DNA from: Candidatus Zixiibacteriota bacterium
Lineage (GTDB): Bacteria > Zixibacteria > MSB-5A5 > UBA10806
Length of the DNA: 43,173 bases
Assembly: GCA_024641335.1 (NCBI GenBank)
Contig: JAHEDG010000022.1
Location: 1 to 43,173 of the forward strand
Direction: 5' to 3'
Shown here: piece after piece, positions 16,646 through 24,959 of the stretch
Numbering within the stretch: the first letter of the stretch is position 1
Layout of the letters: every line of letters starts with the position of its first letter
Notes under the pieces: model-generated
Seen by the model: only the letters and a program-made list of their open reading frames with translations
What the model was told of the DNA's origin: nothing
The model's database searches: none
Made by a program: the position numbers and the translations under genes

Positions 16646-18520
16646 ATGAAAGGTTTGAAACCTGAAGATATCAAGGTGATCCTGGCTACTGATTGCGGAT
16701 CAACTACCACAAAAGCGATACTCATAGAATACCACGACGGCGAATACCGTCTCATTGTCAGGGGTGAAGCCCCCACAACGGTCGAGGCTCCATTCGAGGA
16801 TGTGACCATGGGAGTGCTTAACGCCATCGGCGAGGTGGAGGAGCTTTCCGGCCGGAAGATACTCGACGAAAACGATAAAATCATGTCTCCGGCAAAGGAT
16901 GTCGACGGCAAGAAGATCGGAACGGATATCTATGTCTCCACATCTTCCGCCGGTGGTGGATTACAGATGATGGTGGCCGGTGTGGTCAGGAAAATGACCG
17001 CCGAATCGGCCGAGAGGGCGGCTTTGGGAGCCGGAGCTATAGTTATGGACGCTATCGCATCCAATGATAAACGTTTGCCGCACCAGCAGATAGAGCGTAT
17101 CAGACATCTCCGTCCGGATATGATCCTGCTTTCCGGCGGTATCGACGGCGGAACCACGACCCACGTTGTCGAGCTGGCCGAGCTTATCTCCGCGGCCGAT
17201 CCGAAGCCTCGCCTGGGATCCGGCTATCAATTACCTGTAATTTATGCCGGTAATGTCGATGCCCGCGAAGCAATTAAGGATACTCTTGAGAAAAAGACTT
17301 CTTTGGATATAGTAGAGAATCTTCGCCCGGTACTGGAGCGGGAAAATCTGCATCCGGCGAGGGAGAAGATTCATGATCTTTTCATGGAACATGTCATGGC
17401 CCAGGCTCCGGGGTATCGTCGGCTGATGGAGTGGACCGACGCTCCGATTATGCCTACGCCAGGCGCGGTAGGGATAATAATCAAGCGAGTGGCCGACGAG
17501 ATGAATATAGAGGCGGTCGGTGTCGATATCGGCGGAGCCACGACCGATGTCTTCTCTGTGTTCCGTCCCGAATCGAATCCTGACGGTGAATTCAACCGCA
17601 CTGTCTCGGCCAATCTGGGAATGAGCTACTCTGTTTCCAATGTTTTCGCCGAAGCCACGTTACCTAATGTCATGCGCTGGGTGCCGTTCGATATGGACGA
17701 ACGCGATCTCCGGAACAGGGTCAAGAATAAGATGATCCGTCCCACAACCATTCCGCAGTCATTGGAAGAGCTGGTATTCGAGCAGGCTATCGCCAAGGAG
17801 GCCTTGCGGCTGGCTTTTATTCAGCATAAAAATTTCGCTACCGAACTAAAAGGAATTCAGCAGCAGCGAACGATCGCCGACGCCTTCGATCAGTCATCGG
17901 CCGGGGCGACCATTGTCAACATGATGACTCTCGATATTTTGATAGGTTCGGGAGGCGTGCTCTCCCATGCCCCTCGTCGTCAGCAGTCGGCGCTGATGCT
18001 CATCGACGCTTTTCAGCCGGAAGGGATCACCCGGCTGGCGGTCGATTCCATATTTATGATGCCGCAATTGGGCGTGCTTTCGGAGGTCCATTCCAAGGCG
18101 GCCACGGAAGTATTCAATAAGGACTGTCTGATTCATTTGGGTACTAATGTCGCTCCGGCCGGAACCGGTGTTAAGGAGGGTAAGGAAATGATGGAATACA
18201 GCATTACACTTCCCGACGGCAAAGTGGAGGAGGGAACCATCAGATACGGCCAAATGAAGCTCATCAAATTGGGGTTCGGCAGTGACGGCCTTCCCCTGGA
18301 GGCCGGGGCGGTATTGAAACCGGGCCGCAATCTCGATCTGGGAAAAGGACCCGGCGATACGGTGGAAACGAAGTTGAGCGGCGGGGTAGTCGGGATTATC
18401 CTGGATGGTCGAGGCCGTCCGTTCGACCTTCCCACCGACGCCAAAACACGCGTTGCCAGGCTCAAAGAGTGGATGCTGGAATTGGATATCTATCCGCGGG
18501 AGCGGCTGGAGAATTTGTAG
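16646..18520 (+). CDS. GlmL/MutL-family ASKHA-fold protein (glutamate mutase L-like)
   Basis: A 624-residue protein of the GlmL/MutL family first seen in clostridial glutamate mutase operons. It has the actin/Hsp70/hexokinase-type ATPase signatures: DCGSTTTK near residues 15-22 (phosphate 1) and VGVDIGGATTDVFSVF in the middle (phosphate 2). LLSGGIDGGTTTHV and DILIGSGGVLSHAP are further glycine-rich nucleotide-binding segments. In clostridia GlmL is thought to aid the B12-dependent mutase, perhaps as a reactivase, but this is unproven. No mutase subunit or B12 gene is in the window, so its partner here is unknown. Upstream is the palindromic spacer; downstream is an NTF2-like gene. Confidence 0.85.
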   Translation: MKGLKPEDIKVILATDCGSTTTKAILIEYHDGEYRLIVRGEAPTTVEAPFEDVTMGVLNAIGEVEELSGRKILDENDKIMSPAKDVDGKKIGTDIYVSTSSAGGGLQMMVAGVVRKMTAESAERAALGAGAIVMDAIASNDKRLPHQQIERIRHLRPDMILLSGGIDGGTTTHVVELAELISAADPKPRLGSGYQLPVIYAGNVDAREAIKDTLEKKTSLDIVENLRPVLERENLHPAREKIHDLFMEHVMAQAPGYRRLMEWTDAPIMPTPGAVGIIIKRVADEMNIEAVGVDIGGATTDVFSVFRPESNPDGEFNRTVSANLGMSYSVSNVFAEATLPNVMRWVPFDMDERDLRNRVKNKMIRPTTIPQSLEELVFEQAIAKEALRLAFIQHKNFATELKGIQQQRTIADAFDQSSAGATIVNMMTLDILIGSGGVLSHAPRRQQSALMLIDAFQPEGITRLAVDSIFMMPQLGVLSEVHSKAATEVFNKDCLIHLGTNVAPAGTGVKEGKEMMEYSITLPDGKVEEGTIRYGQMKLIKLGFGSDGLPLEAGAVLKPGRNLDLGKGPGDTVETKLSGGVVGIILDGRGRPFDLPTDAKTRVARLKEWMLELDIYPRERLENL

Positions 18521-18541
18521 ACTATTTATAGCTATTTGCGG

Positions 18542-18564
18542 CCGGACTCCCCTTTGGGATCCGG
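18542..18564. terminator. Strong hairpin after the GlmL-family gene
   Basis: CCGGA-C-TCCC (18542-18551) pairs with GGGATCCGG (18556-18564) around CTTT, giving nine base pairs with one bulge. It starts 21 bases after the gene. No T-run follows, so it may be a 3'-end stabiliser or Rho-dependent end rather than an intrinsic terminator. Confidence 0.4.
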
Positions 18565-18582
18565 TTCATAGACTCATAATAC

Positions 18583-18620
18583 CGGGATCTTTTCTTTGCC
18601 AGGCCGGGTACAAGATCCCG
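18583..18620. repeat. Long inverted repeat upstream of the NTF2-like gene
   Basis: CGGGATCTT (18583-18591) and AAGATCCCG (18612-18620) are perfectly complementary across 20 bases. The palindrome GTCTGCAGAC (18620-18629) follows directly. The pair could form a leader hairpin for the next gene. Confidence 0.45.
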
Positions 18621-18665
18621 TCTGCAGACCGCACCAATCATCATCTATAAAGGGAGAGACATCTA

Positions 18666-19025
18666 ATGAGCACGCAACAATGGTTGAAAGATATTCTAAG
18701 CGCTGTCGACAATAAGGACACAACCAAATTCCTGACCTTCCTAACTGATGACGCCTCCTTCAAATTCGCCAACACCCGGGCGATCGAGGGGAGACAGGCA
18801 ATCAGCGAGATGCTCGACGGGTTCTTCGGTTCGATCGCCGGGTTGAGCCATACATTGACCGAAAGCTGGAAAACCGATAACGCCATAATCAGCCGTGGCG
18901 AGGTCACCTATACCAGACACAACGGCAGCGCCTTGACAGTGCCATTCGCCAACATCTTCAGAATGAAAGACGAATTGATCAAGGATTACCTGATTTACGT
19001 CGACGCGTCGCAGCTGTACGCGTAG
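18666..19025 (+). CDS. NTF2-like/SnoaL-like domain protein
   Basis: A 119-residue single-domain protein of the NTF2-like superfamily. The family pattern is visible: an N-terminal helix (WLKDILSAVDNKDTTKFLTF), the DDASFKFANTR strand, then EGRQAISEMLDGFFGSI, and a C-terminal strand set with FRMKDELIKDYLIYVD. These folds act as small ligand-binding domains, isomerases or hydrolases. No catalytic residues can be assigned with confidence. GGGAGA 13 bases upstream is the likely ribosome site. It appears monocistronic, bounded by a terminator at 19105. Confidence 0.8.
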   Translation: MSTQQWLKDILSAVDNKDTTKFLTFLTDDASFKFANTRAIEGRQAISEMLDGFFGSIAGLSHTLTESWKTDNAIISRGEVTYTRHNGSALTVPFANIFRMKDELIKDYLIYVDASQLYA

Positions 19026-19104
19026 GATAACCGGCCACTGTCGAGTACGCGATCAGAATTCTATAGATCTATATGGAGAGGTGATGATAGGCGAGCAATC
19101 CACG

Positions 19105-19123
19105 GCCGGTTGCCGGCGTTTTT
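19105..19123 (+). terminator. Rho-independent terminator after the NTF2-like gene
   Basis: GCCGG (19105-19109), loop TTG, CCGGC (19113-19117), then G and TTTTT (19119-19123). A short, fully GC stem followed by a T-run, 80 bases after the stop codon. Confidence 0.5.
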
Positions 19124-19132
19124 CCAACTGTA

Positions 19133-19303
19133 TCAGAAAATCGCCCGGTAGGCGAAATACGGCAAAATTACGTAGAGAAGCAGATCCCGGACGAGGTAAA
19201 ACAAGACGATCAAGATCAAATAGTTCAGGCCCTTTTGTTTTGCCTCTCTGATTGACATCGGAGGTTTGAGGAACCCCCAGATCTTTTGCGAAATTCGTTT
19301 CAT
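19133..19303 (-). CDS. Small membrane protein, 56 residues, unknown
   Basis: Reading the minus strand from ATG at 19303 to TGA at 19133 gives 56 codons. The N-terminal half is basic (MKRISQKIWGFLKPP, then SIREAKQKG). The C-terminal half is a long hydrophobic segment with a charged break, LILIVLFYLVRDLLLYVILP, ending YFAYRAIF. Positive residues before a membrane helix and the RD break are typical of real small membrane proteins rather than chance frames. No clear ribosome site is seen directly upstream; an in-frame extension is stopped 14 codons earlier. It is convergent with the NTF2-like gene. The family is not one I can name. Confidence 0.55.
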   Translation of the reverse strand: MKRISQKIWGFLKPPMSIREAKQKGLNYLILIVLFYLVRDLLLYVILPYFAYRAIF

Positions 19304-19633
19304 CTGATTGTCATAAACGTCAAAATGGGCAAGATATGTTCCTCAGGAAAAATCCGCAACCGAAAACTCAAACGTATCCTGTTGAGTCGTTGATATTTAA
19401 GGCGACAAATAGAGGGTTCTTAATAGGACACATCACATTTTTTTTGGCGAAGGGCAATGCTAATTGGAATAAAGGGCCCCAGAGGCGCTTTCGTCCACCA
19501 GTATTTTTGATAAGCTTCCAACAACTGTGGACTGAACTCTGTAAGTCATTCGATATTTTACGATTAGTTCGATTTTACGTCGCGATCGATTTATGAGGCT
19601 GTTTCTTCGGGGCCCCCAAAGCCGTTAAATGAG

Positions 19634-19662
19634 TTTACATTACTACGAGGTTGGTGTATATT
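19634..19662 (+). promoter_or_regulatory. Candidate sigma-70-type promoter of yajC
   Basis: TTTACA (19634-19639), a 17-base spacer and TATATT (19657-19662). It is among the best promoter matches in the window and would give a 5' leader of about 45 bases. Confidence 0.6.
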
Positions 19663-19700
19663 TAGGCGATTATTGACGGTGATTTAGGGAATGTTTTTTA

Positions 19701-19706
19701 AGGAGG
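19701..19706 (+). promoter_or_regulatory. AGGAGG ribosome binding site deciding the yajC start
   Basis: AGGAGG is seven bases before TTG 19714. The upstream in-frame TTG at 19708 is only one base away and cannot be used with this site. Confidence 0.7.
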
Positions 19707-19713
19707 ATTGATT

Positions 19714-20019
19714 TTGTTCGATATTTTATTAATGACGGCTCCCCAGGGCGGCAGCGGAGGGGGAAGCGGGATGCCATTTTTGGTTATGATGGTCCTGATT
19801 CTGATGGTCATGTACTTTTTCATGATCAGGCCTCAGCAAAAAAGAGAAAAAGCCCGTCAGGGGATGCTGGCCGATCTTAAAAAAGGGGACAAAGTAGTAA
19901 CCAGTTCGGGAATGCTCGGTACCGTCTGGGGCCTGAAAGATAATATTGTAGTTTTGAAAATAGATGACGAAGTAAAGGTGGAGATTCTGAAAAGCGCCAT
20001 TGCCAGCAAGATGGAATAG
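19714..20019 (+). CDS. yajC: Sec translocon accessory subunit YajC
   Basis: A 101-residue YajC protein. One membrane helix (PFLVMMVLILMVMYFFMI) runs into RPQQKREK, the family hallmark. The soluble part has LKKGDKVVTSSGMLGTVWG and a hydrophobic strand set ending with the basic-neutral tail. YajC associates with SecDF and SecYEG in the inner membrane. Unlike the common yajC-secD-secF layout, here it is followed by def and fmt. Start TTG 19714 is set by AGGAGG at 19701-19706. Confidence 0.93.
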   Translation: MFDILLMTAPQGGSGGGSGMPFLVMMVLILMVMYFFMIRPQQKREKARQGMLADLKKGDKVVTSSGMLGTVWGLKDNIVVLKIDDEVKVEILKSAIASKME

Positions 20020-20043
20020 GCGGCGGTCGGGGATAATCCAAGC

Positions 20044-20559
20044 ATGGCCATATTACCGATAAAAATCTACGGCGAAGAAGTGTTGCGGGAAAAAGCCGTG
20101 TCGATCACCGATATCGACGGCGATATGATCCGCTTTCTGGAAGATATGAGCCGGACCATGCTTCATGCCAGCGGTTTGGGTTTGGCCGCCAATCAGGTCG
20201 GACGAGCGATCAGGGCATTTTCAATCGATATGTCCCATTTCGATGTTTTACAGAAACCGATGACCATAATCAATCCGGAAATCGTCGAATCCGCCGCGGG
20301 CAGGATTACAGGCGAGGAAGGATGTTTGTCGTTCCCGGGTCTTTATCAATTGATAGACCGGCCGGAAAAAGTTACTATCAAAAGCATTGATTTCGACGGC
20401 AGGGAATATTTTTTCGAAGCCAGCGGAATGGTCGCCAGGGTAATCCTGCACGAGATAGATCATCTCGACGGGGTTCTTTTTATCGATAAGCTCAGCCGCG
20501 CGCAGAGAACGCTTATAAAAGGAAAACTAAACAGGATCAGGGCCGGTGAAAGGGTTTAA
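20044..20559 (+). CDS. def: Peptide deformylase
   Basis: A 171-residue enzyme that removes the formyl group from nascent proteins. All three motifs are present: GLGLAANQVG (residues 44-53), EEGCLSFPG (91-99, metal ligand C94) and HEIDHLDG (136-143, metal ligands H136 and H140, catalytic E137). Size and motif spacing fit type I deformylases. It starts 24 bases after yajC, and its stop TAA overlaps the fmt start (TAATG), so the deformylase and formyltransferase are translationally coupled. Confidence 0.97.
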   Translation: MAILPIKIYGEEVLREKAVSITDIDGDMIRFLEDMSRTMLHASGLGLAANQVGRAIRAFSIDMSHFDVLQKPMTIINPEIVESAAGRITGEEGCLSFPGLYQLIDRPEKVTIKSIDFDGREYFFEASGMVARVILHEIDHLDGVLFIDKLSRAQRTLIKGKLNRIRAGERV

Positions 20560-21494
20560 TGAAGGTTGTTTTTTTCGGCACCCCTGAATTCGCTTCCCGG
20601 ACTTTAGAGAAAATCCTCGCCTCGGCTCACCAGGTTGTTGGCGTAGTCAGCGCCCCCGATCGTCCCAGAGGGCGCGGCCGAAAATTGGAATATCCTCCTG
20701 TAAAAAAACTCGCGCTGAATAGAAACCTCGATATTTATCAGCCCGAAAACTTGAAAGACCCGGCATTCCTGGATCGGCTGAAATCATCGGGAGCCGATTT
20801 TTTTTGCGTGGTAGCTTTCAGAATATTACCCGAGGATGTATTCGAAATGCCGTCCTTAGGATGTGTTAATCTGCATGCCTCCCTGCTGCCCAGATATAGA
20901 GGGGCGGCGCCTATCAATTGGGCGATTATCAATGGGGAGCGGGAAACAGGACTGACGACCTTTTATATCAGGAAAAAAGTCGATACCGGCGATATAATTC
21001 TTCAAACCGGGCTGGCTATCGGGCCGGACGAGACATTCGGAGAGCTTCACGATAGAATGGCCGAGGACGGCAGTGTGTTGATGCTCAAAACGATGGACTC
21101 CATCGAATCGGGTAGCGTCAAGACATGGCCGCAGAACGACCAGGACTTGTCATCGGCTCCGAAGATTTACCCGGGCATGGGGAAGATCGACTGGAGCAAA
21201 AGCTATCATGAAATCCATAACCTGGTCAGGGGATTATCCCCCCGACCTGGAGCGTACACATTTGCCAATGATAAAAAAATTACGATCCTGCGAACCAGGA
21301 TCATAGGAGAAATCGATTCCGATTTGAAGCCCGGAACCCTGGCCAAAGCCGATCCGAAAGAGGGTATGATTGTCGCTTGCGGAGACGGCGGGCTGGAAAT
21401 TCTATGGCTCAAACCCGCGTCGGGAAAAACCATAAGCGGGGCGGAATTTGTCAGAGGGCATCGGCTCGAAACCGGTGTCTGTTTTGGAGGATAA
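20559..21494 (+). CDS. fmt: Methionyl-tRNA formyltransferase
   Basis: A 311-residue enzyme that formylates initiator Met-tRNA using 10-formyl-tetrahydrofolate. The N-terminal formyl-transferase domain begins VVFFGTPEFA and has the conserved NLHASLLPRYRGAAPI signature around residues 107-122, including the catalytic Asn-His region; DTGDIILQ follows. The C-terminal OB-like domain is marked by LSPRPGAYTF and ends shortly after. It overlaps def by one base. Confidence 0.96.
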   Translation: MKVVFFGTPEFASRTLEKILASAHQVVGVVSAPDRPRGRGRKLEYPPVKKLALNRNLDIYQPENLKDPAFLDRLKSSGADFFCVVAFRILPEDVFEMPSLGCVNLHASLLPRYRGAAPINWAIINGERETGLTTFYIRKKVDTGDIILQTGLAIGPDETFGELHDRMAEDGSVLMLKTMDSIESGSVKTWPQNDQDLSSAPKIYPGMGKIDWSKSYHEIHNLVRGLSPRPGAYTFANDKKITILRTRIIGEIDSDLKPGTLAKADPKEGMIVACGDGGLEILWLKPASGKTISGAEFVRGHRLETGVCFGG

Positions 21495-21497
21495 GAG

Positions 21498-23075
21498 TTG
21501 AGCGGCAAATTAGAAACCAGGATTTATGTAAATGTCACCGATTTCGAAACCCGCATAGCGGTTGCCGAGGACGGCAAGTTAGTGGAGCTTTTGACGGAAA
21601 GACCGGAGAAAGAACGGATAGTCGGCGATATTTATAAGGGAAAAGTGACGGCGGTTTTGCCCGGTATTCAGGCCGCCTTTGTCGATATCGGTCTGGAGAA
21701 GGCCGGATTCTTACATTTCTCGGATACCACCGACTATAGGGGCGGGAAAAACCTGTTGTTCGATCTGGAGTATCTCGACGAGGACTCCATGGAAACCCCC
21801 AAGGTTTCCGATCGCCGCAGGAAAACCAGCATTACCGAATTCATCAAAAAAGGGCAGGAACTGCTGGTTCAGGTAATACGCGAGCCGATTGCCGACAAAG
21901 GTCCCAGACTGACATCGGTAATATCGCTTCCCGGCCGTTATATTGTCATGATACCGGGAGGCAAGCATACCGGGATCTCCAAGAAGGTCTCGGATCAGAC
22001 TGAAAAGAAGCGGATGCGCAAGATAGTGGGCGAGCTCAAACCGTCGAATTTCGGGATTATAGTCAGGACAGTGGCCCAGGGGAAGGACAAAAGAAGTTTC
22101 AAAGCTGATATGACAATGCTCACCGATTTGTGGGCCAAAATGAAAAAGCAGGTGGAGAAAACCACCGCCCCCGCCCTGGTACATAAGGATCTGGAACTAA
22201 CCGGAGGAATCATCAGGGACCTGCTGACTCCCGACGTGATAGAAGTGGTCATCGACAACAAAACGGAATATTCCAAGATAATGAAGTATCTCAAGGCTCT
22301 TGATCCGAAGCTTCGCTCCATAGTAAAGCTTTATAACGAACCGGAACCGATATTCGATAAGATGGGGTTCGAGCCGGAGATAGAGAAGATGCTCAGCCGT
22401 AAGGTCTGGATAAGAAGAGGCTCGAACATAGTCATCGATCAAACCGAGGCGCTGGTTACTATCGATGTCAACACCGGCCGGTTCAGCGGCAAGGGAAACT
22501 GGGAGAGCGCCCTTTACAGAACCAATCTCGAAGCCGCCCGCGAAATCGCCCGCCAGATACGTTTGAGAGATATCGGAGGTATCATCATAGTCGATTTCAT
22601 CGATATGGATGACCGCGAGAACAGAAGGCGCGTTTACGACGAGTTCAGCAACGCTTTATCCCATGACCGTTCGGAAAACTATATATCATCCATCTCCGAT
22701 CTGGGCCTGGTGGAAATGACCCGCAAACGGATCAGGCCGTCGTATATGCATTCGATATCCGATCCATGTCCGGTCTGCGGCGGTGTCGGCCGGGTACTTT
22801 CGAGAGAGTCGATGGCTGTTAAGATCGAGCGGTGGTTCCGCCGGGCGTCGGCCTCGTCTCCTGTAAAACATTACCAGTTGATAGCGCATCCTCAGACCGC
22901 GGATATTCTCCAGAGTGGAAAACCGTCGCGAATGAAAAGCATGGAGAGAGGAACGAAAGTAAAAATCGATCTGATCATCGATACCTCGCTGCATCCGGAA
23001 GAATTCAAAGTGCTGGATTCATCCACCGAGATAGATATCACCAAAAAGTATTTAACCGAAATAGCCAGGGATTGA
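21498..23075 (+). CDS. rng: Ribonuclease E/G family endoribonuclease (RNase G-like)
   Basis: A 525-residue protein covering only the catalytic region, so it is RNase G-like and lacks the long C-terminal degradosome scaffold of RNase E. The N-terminal S1-type RNA-binding domain is seen around residues 36-125 (GDIYKGKVTAVLPGIQAAFVDIG). The catalytic segment IIVDFIDMDD contributes the two metal-binding Asp residues. CPVCGG after it is the zinc-link used for dimer formation. It processes rRNA and decays mRNA. The start is TTG three bases after the fmt stop. Confidence 0.94.
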   Translation: MSGKLETRIYVNVTDFETRIAVAEDGKLVELLTERPEKERIVGDIYKGKVTAVLPGIQAAFVDIGLEKAGFLHFSDTTDYRGGKNLLFDLEYLDEDSMETPKVSDRRRKTSITEFIKKGQELLVQVIREPIADKGPRLTSVISLPGRYIVMIPGGKHTGISKKVSDQTEKKRMRKIVGELKPSNFGIIVRTVAQGKDKRSFKADMTMLTDLWAKMKKQVEKTTAPALVHKDLELTGGIIRDLLTPDVIEVVIDNKTEYSKIMKYLKALDPKLRSIVKLYNEPEPIFDKMGFEPEIEKMLSRKVWIRRGSNIVIDQTEALVTIDVNTGRFSGKGNWESALYRTNLEAAREIARQIRLRDIGGIIIVDFIDMDDRENRRRVYDEFSNALSHDRSENYISSISDLGLVEMTRKRIRPSYMHSISDPCPVCGGVGRVLSRESMAVKIERWFRRASASSPVKHYQLIAHPQTADILQSGKPSRMKSMERGTKVKIDLIIDTSLHPEEFKVLDSSTEIDITKKYLTEIARD

Positions 23076-23102
23076 CGTCATCCCCGAGCTGTCCGAGTAA
23101 AA

Positions 23103-24260
23103 TTGGGAAAAAAGCATTTACCTGTCAGGTTATTCTCATATTCGGTTTATTTCTTCGCTTTATCCGCTCCGATATCCATCGTGGCCGCCCAGATCGCGGC
23201 CGGTCTGGTGCTCGTATTCGGTCTGATCGGCCTTTTCACCGGCGCTCGAAGATCTGATCCGCCGTTGGCCTCGTCTGTGTTTTTATTTTCCTTCATAGCC
23301 GTATTTCTGCTTTCGATAATTCTCTCGCCTGTTTTCGACGAGACTATCCCGCAGATAAGAAAAAGCTGGGTTCTTTTGTGCTATCTGCCTCTGGTCATGT
23401 TCCCTTCGGCTTATTCGGTCAGGAAAACAGTTGAGTTCCTTATCTGGGGTGGCGTGGCGGCGTCGGTCATAGCTGTTTTCAGAGTATTAATCGGGGAGGT
23501 CGGGCGGGCGGCTCCTTATTCCGGAGGATATACTACGTTGGCCTTATTCGAGGCGGCGTTGATTCCCGCGGCCCTGGCATTCGCGGTCGGCTGTAAATCG
23601 TCGAAAAGATGGCTGTACATCGGAGCCGCTCTGGCGATGTTCGCCGGGTTGGTCCTCTCGCAAACCAGGGCCGGATGGCTGGCCTGCGGATTGGGAGTTT
23701 TGATTTTCGGCAGTTTCATTGACTGGAAAAAAACAATCGCGGGAATAATCGTTGCTCTGGCCGTGCTGGCGATGATTCCACAGACCCGGAATATTATTTT
23801 GAGCAGGTTCGAATCGGACCGCAGGGGGGGTATAACCAGCGGAAGATCGAGCATCTACAAGGCGGCTCGAGAACCGCTGGCCCAACTGCCGTTTTTCGGG
23901 CACGGTCCGGGGAGCTTTAATCGGCTGGTGCCTGATTCGGTTTTGGAGGAAGCAGGCGATACCGGGGTCAGAAGCTGGCATTCGATGCCGTTGGAGATAC
24001 TGATGGAATCAGGACCGCTGGCCTTGGCGGTCTTTATCGGTTTTGCCTTTATGCCTTTGAAGTCCTGCTGGGAAAAAAGAAAAATCGTATCCGGCGGGAT
24101 AATGATATCGGGGGCGCTGTTTTCGTCACTGATGGCGCTTTATTTCGCCGGGCTGACCACCAATCCGGCCAGAGATTTTCTTTTGTTGTCGCTTCTGACT
24201 ATTTTTTGGTCGATCGGGCTGATCTATAATGAAACCGGCCTAGAAGCGACCAGCGGTTGA
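23103..24260 (+). CDS. O-antigen ligase-like polysaccharide polymerase/ligase (Wzy_C family)
   Basis: A 385-residue protein with around ten hydrophobic segments. The central motif SQTRAGWLACGLGVLIFG and the following large outer loop (GHGPGSFNRL, then HSMPLEILMESGPLAL) match the O-antigen ligase/polymerase family, in which the Arg of the QTRAGW and the His of a HNxxLE-like motif are functional. The family joins undecaprenyl-linked sugars to lipid A or polymerises them. Ligase versus polymerase cannot be decided. The start is TTG at 23103, 27 bases after the RNase gene, without a strong ribosome site. Confidence 0.8.
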   Translation: MGKKHLPVRLFSYSVYFFALSAPISIVAAQIAAGLVLVFGLIGLFTGARRSDPPLASSVFLFSFIAVFLLSIILSPVFDETIPQIRKSWVLLCYLPLVMFPSAYSVRKTVEFLIWGGVAASVIAVFRVLIGEVGRAAPYSGGYTTLALFEAALIPAALAFAVGCKSSKRWLYIGAALAMFAGLVLSQTRAGWLACGLGVLIFGSFIDWKKTIAGIIVALAVLAMIPQTRNIILSRFESDRRGGITSGRSSIYKAAREPLAQLPFFGHGPGSFNRLVPDSVLEEAGDTGVRSWHSMPLEILMESGPLALAVFIGFAFMPLKSCWEKRKIVSGGIMISGALFSSLMALYFAGLTTNPARDFLLLSLLTIFWSIGLIYNETGLEATSG

Positions 24261-24302
24261 GCATAGTTGAGAATTCGATATCCTAATAAAGAGGTGTTTT
24301 GT

Positions 24303-24848
24303 ATGAAAGATCATGGATCTTTGCTGGAATCAGGTGTGCTTCAGGTTGCCGGGATGATGGAAATAGCCGCCCGGACAGCTCCCAAATCGAAGGGAGAGGA
24401 TTATATAGAAACCCTCACTCTGACCGGAGACAAAATCTCAGAATTGGCCGAAGCCATACTGGAGTTCGGACGGGAAACCGGACGGAAGAATTTCGACCGG
24501 GATTCCAAGAATGTCAGGGAATCATCGGCGGTAGTATTGATCGGCCTTAGGAAAAGCGAATCGCTGGGATTGGACTGCGGGGCCTGCGGATACCCCGATT
24601 GCGCCTCTCTGGATGCCGCCGATGTTAATGACGGCGATTTCCGGGGGCCGATCTGCTCGTATCGTCAACTCGACTTGGGCATAGCCCTGGGCTCGGCGGT
24701 CAAAACGGCCCAGATTTTCAATGTTGACAACCGGATTATGTATCGGGCCGGGGTAGCGGCCCGGCATATCGGGCAGGTGGATTGGGATTTTGTCATGGGA
24801 ATCCCGCTTTCAGCCGCTGGAAAAAACATTTATTTCGACCGCAAGTAG
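24303..24848 (+). CDS. DUF2148 ferredoxin-like iron-sulfur protein
   Basis: A 181-residue protein with a single Cys-rich site: C92, C95 and C100 in DCGACGYPDC, plus C118 in GPICSYRQ. This spacing is that of the DUF2148 family, predicted to bind one 4Fe-4S cluster. The C-terminal half has the family run LGIALGSAVKTAQIFNVDNR and a DWDFVMGIPLSA end. The role is unknown; members often sit near ferredoxin or oxidoreductase genes, but here the neighbours are an O-antigen ligase and L21. The start at ATG 24303 is preferred over an upstream ATG because AGAGGTG lies seven bases before it. Confidence 0.85.
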   Translation: MKDHGSLLESGVLQVAGMMEIAARTAPKSKGEDYIETLTLTGDKISELAEAILEFGRETGRKNFDRDSKNVRESSAVVLIGLRKSESLGLDCGACGYPDCASLDAADVNDGDFRGPICSYRQLDLGIALGSAVKTAQIFNVDNRIMYRAGVAARHIGQVDWDFVMGIPLSAAGKNIYFDRK

Positions 24849-24902
24849 CTGAAACAAAAGGCCATTGCGGGTGTTTAATTATTTTGAGCGACGATAAGGG
24901 TC

Positions 24903-24930
24903 TTGACGAACGGCGTTCATTAGTTATATT
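24903..24930 (+). promoter_or_regulatory. Candidate sigma-70-type promoter of rplU
   Basis: TTGACG (24903-24908) and TATATT (24925-24930) with a 16-base spacer. The start would be near 24937, giving a short leader of about 23 bases with AGGAGG at 24950-24955. This leaves no room for a structured L21 leader. Confidence 0.55.
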
Positions 24931-24959
24931 TGATATTTTTCAATCGCTCAGGAGGAAAG

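Larger units (their letters stand above)
19026..19713. other. Long mostly non-coding region upstream of yajC
   Basis: 688 bases. It holds a GC-rich terminator (19105-19123), a 56-codon reading frame on the minus strand (19133-19303) and a good promoter for yajC (19634-19662). Between 19304 and 19630 no convincing gene is seen, although a 40-codon open stretch without a start lies on the minus strand around 19430-19550 and might be decayed coding DNA. Confidence 0.6.

Noticed and set aside
19336-19596. 86-codon frame on the plus strand upstream of yajC
   Set aside because: No ribosome site, odd composition and no domain. It ends before the yajC promoter without any link to it.
23805-23825. 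TTCGAATC-like sequence considered as a tRNA T-arm
   Set aside because: It lies inside the O-antigen-ligase-like gene and no cloverleaf can be built around it.
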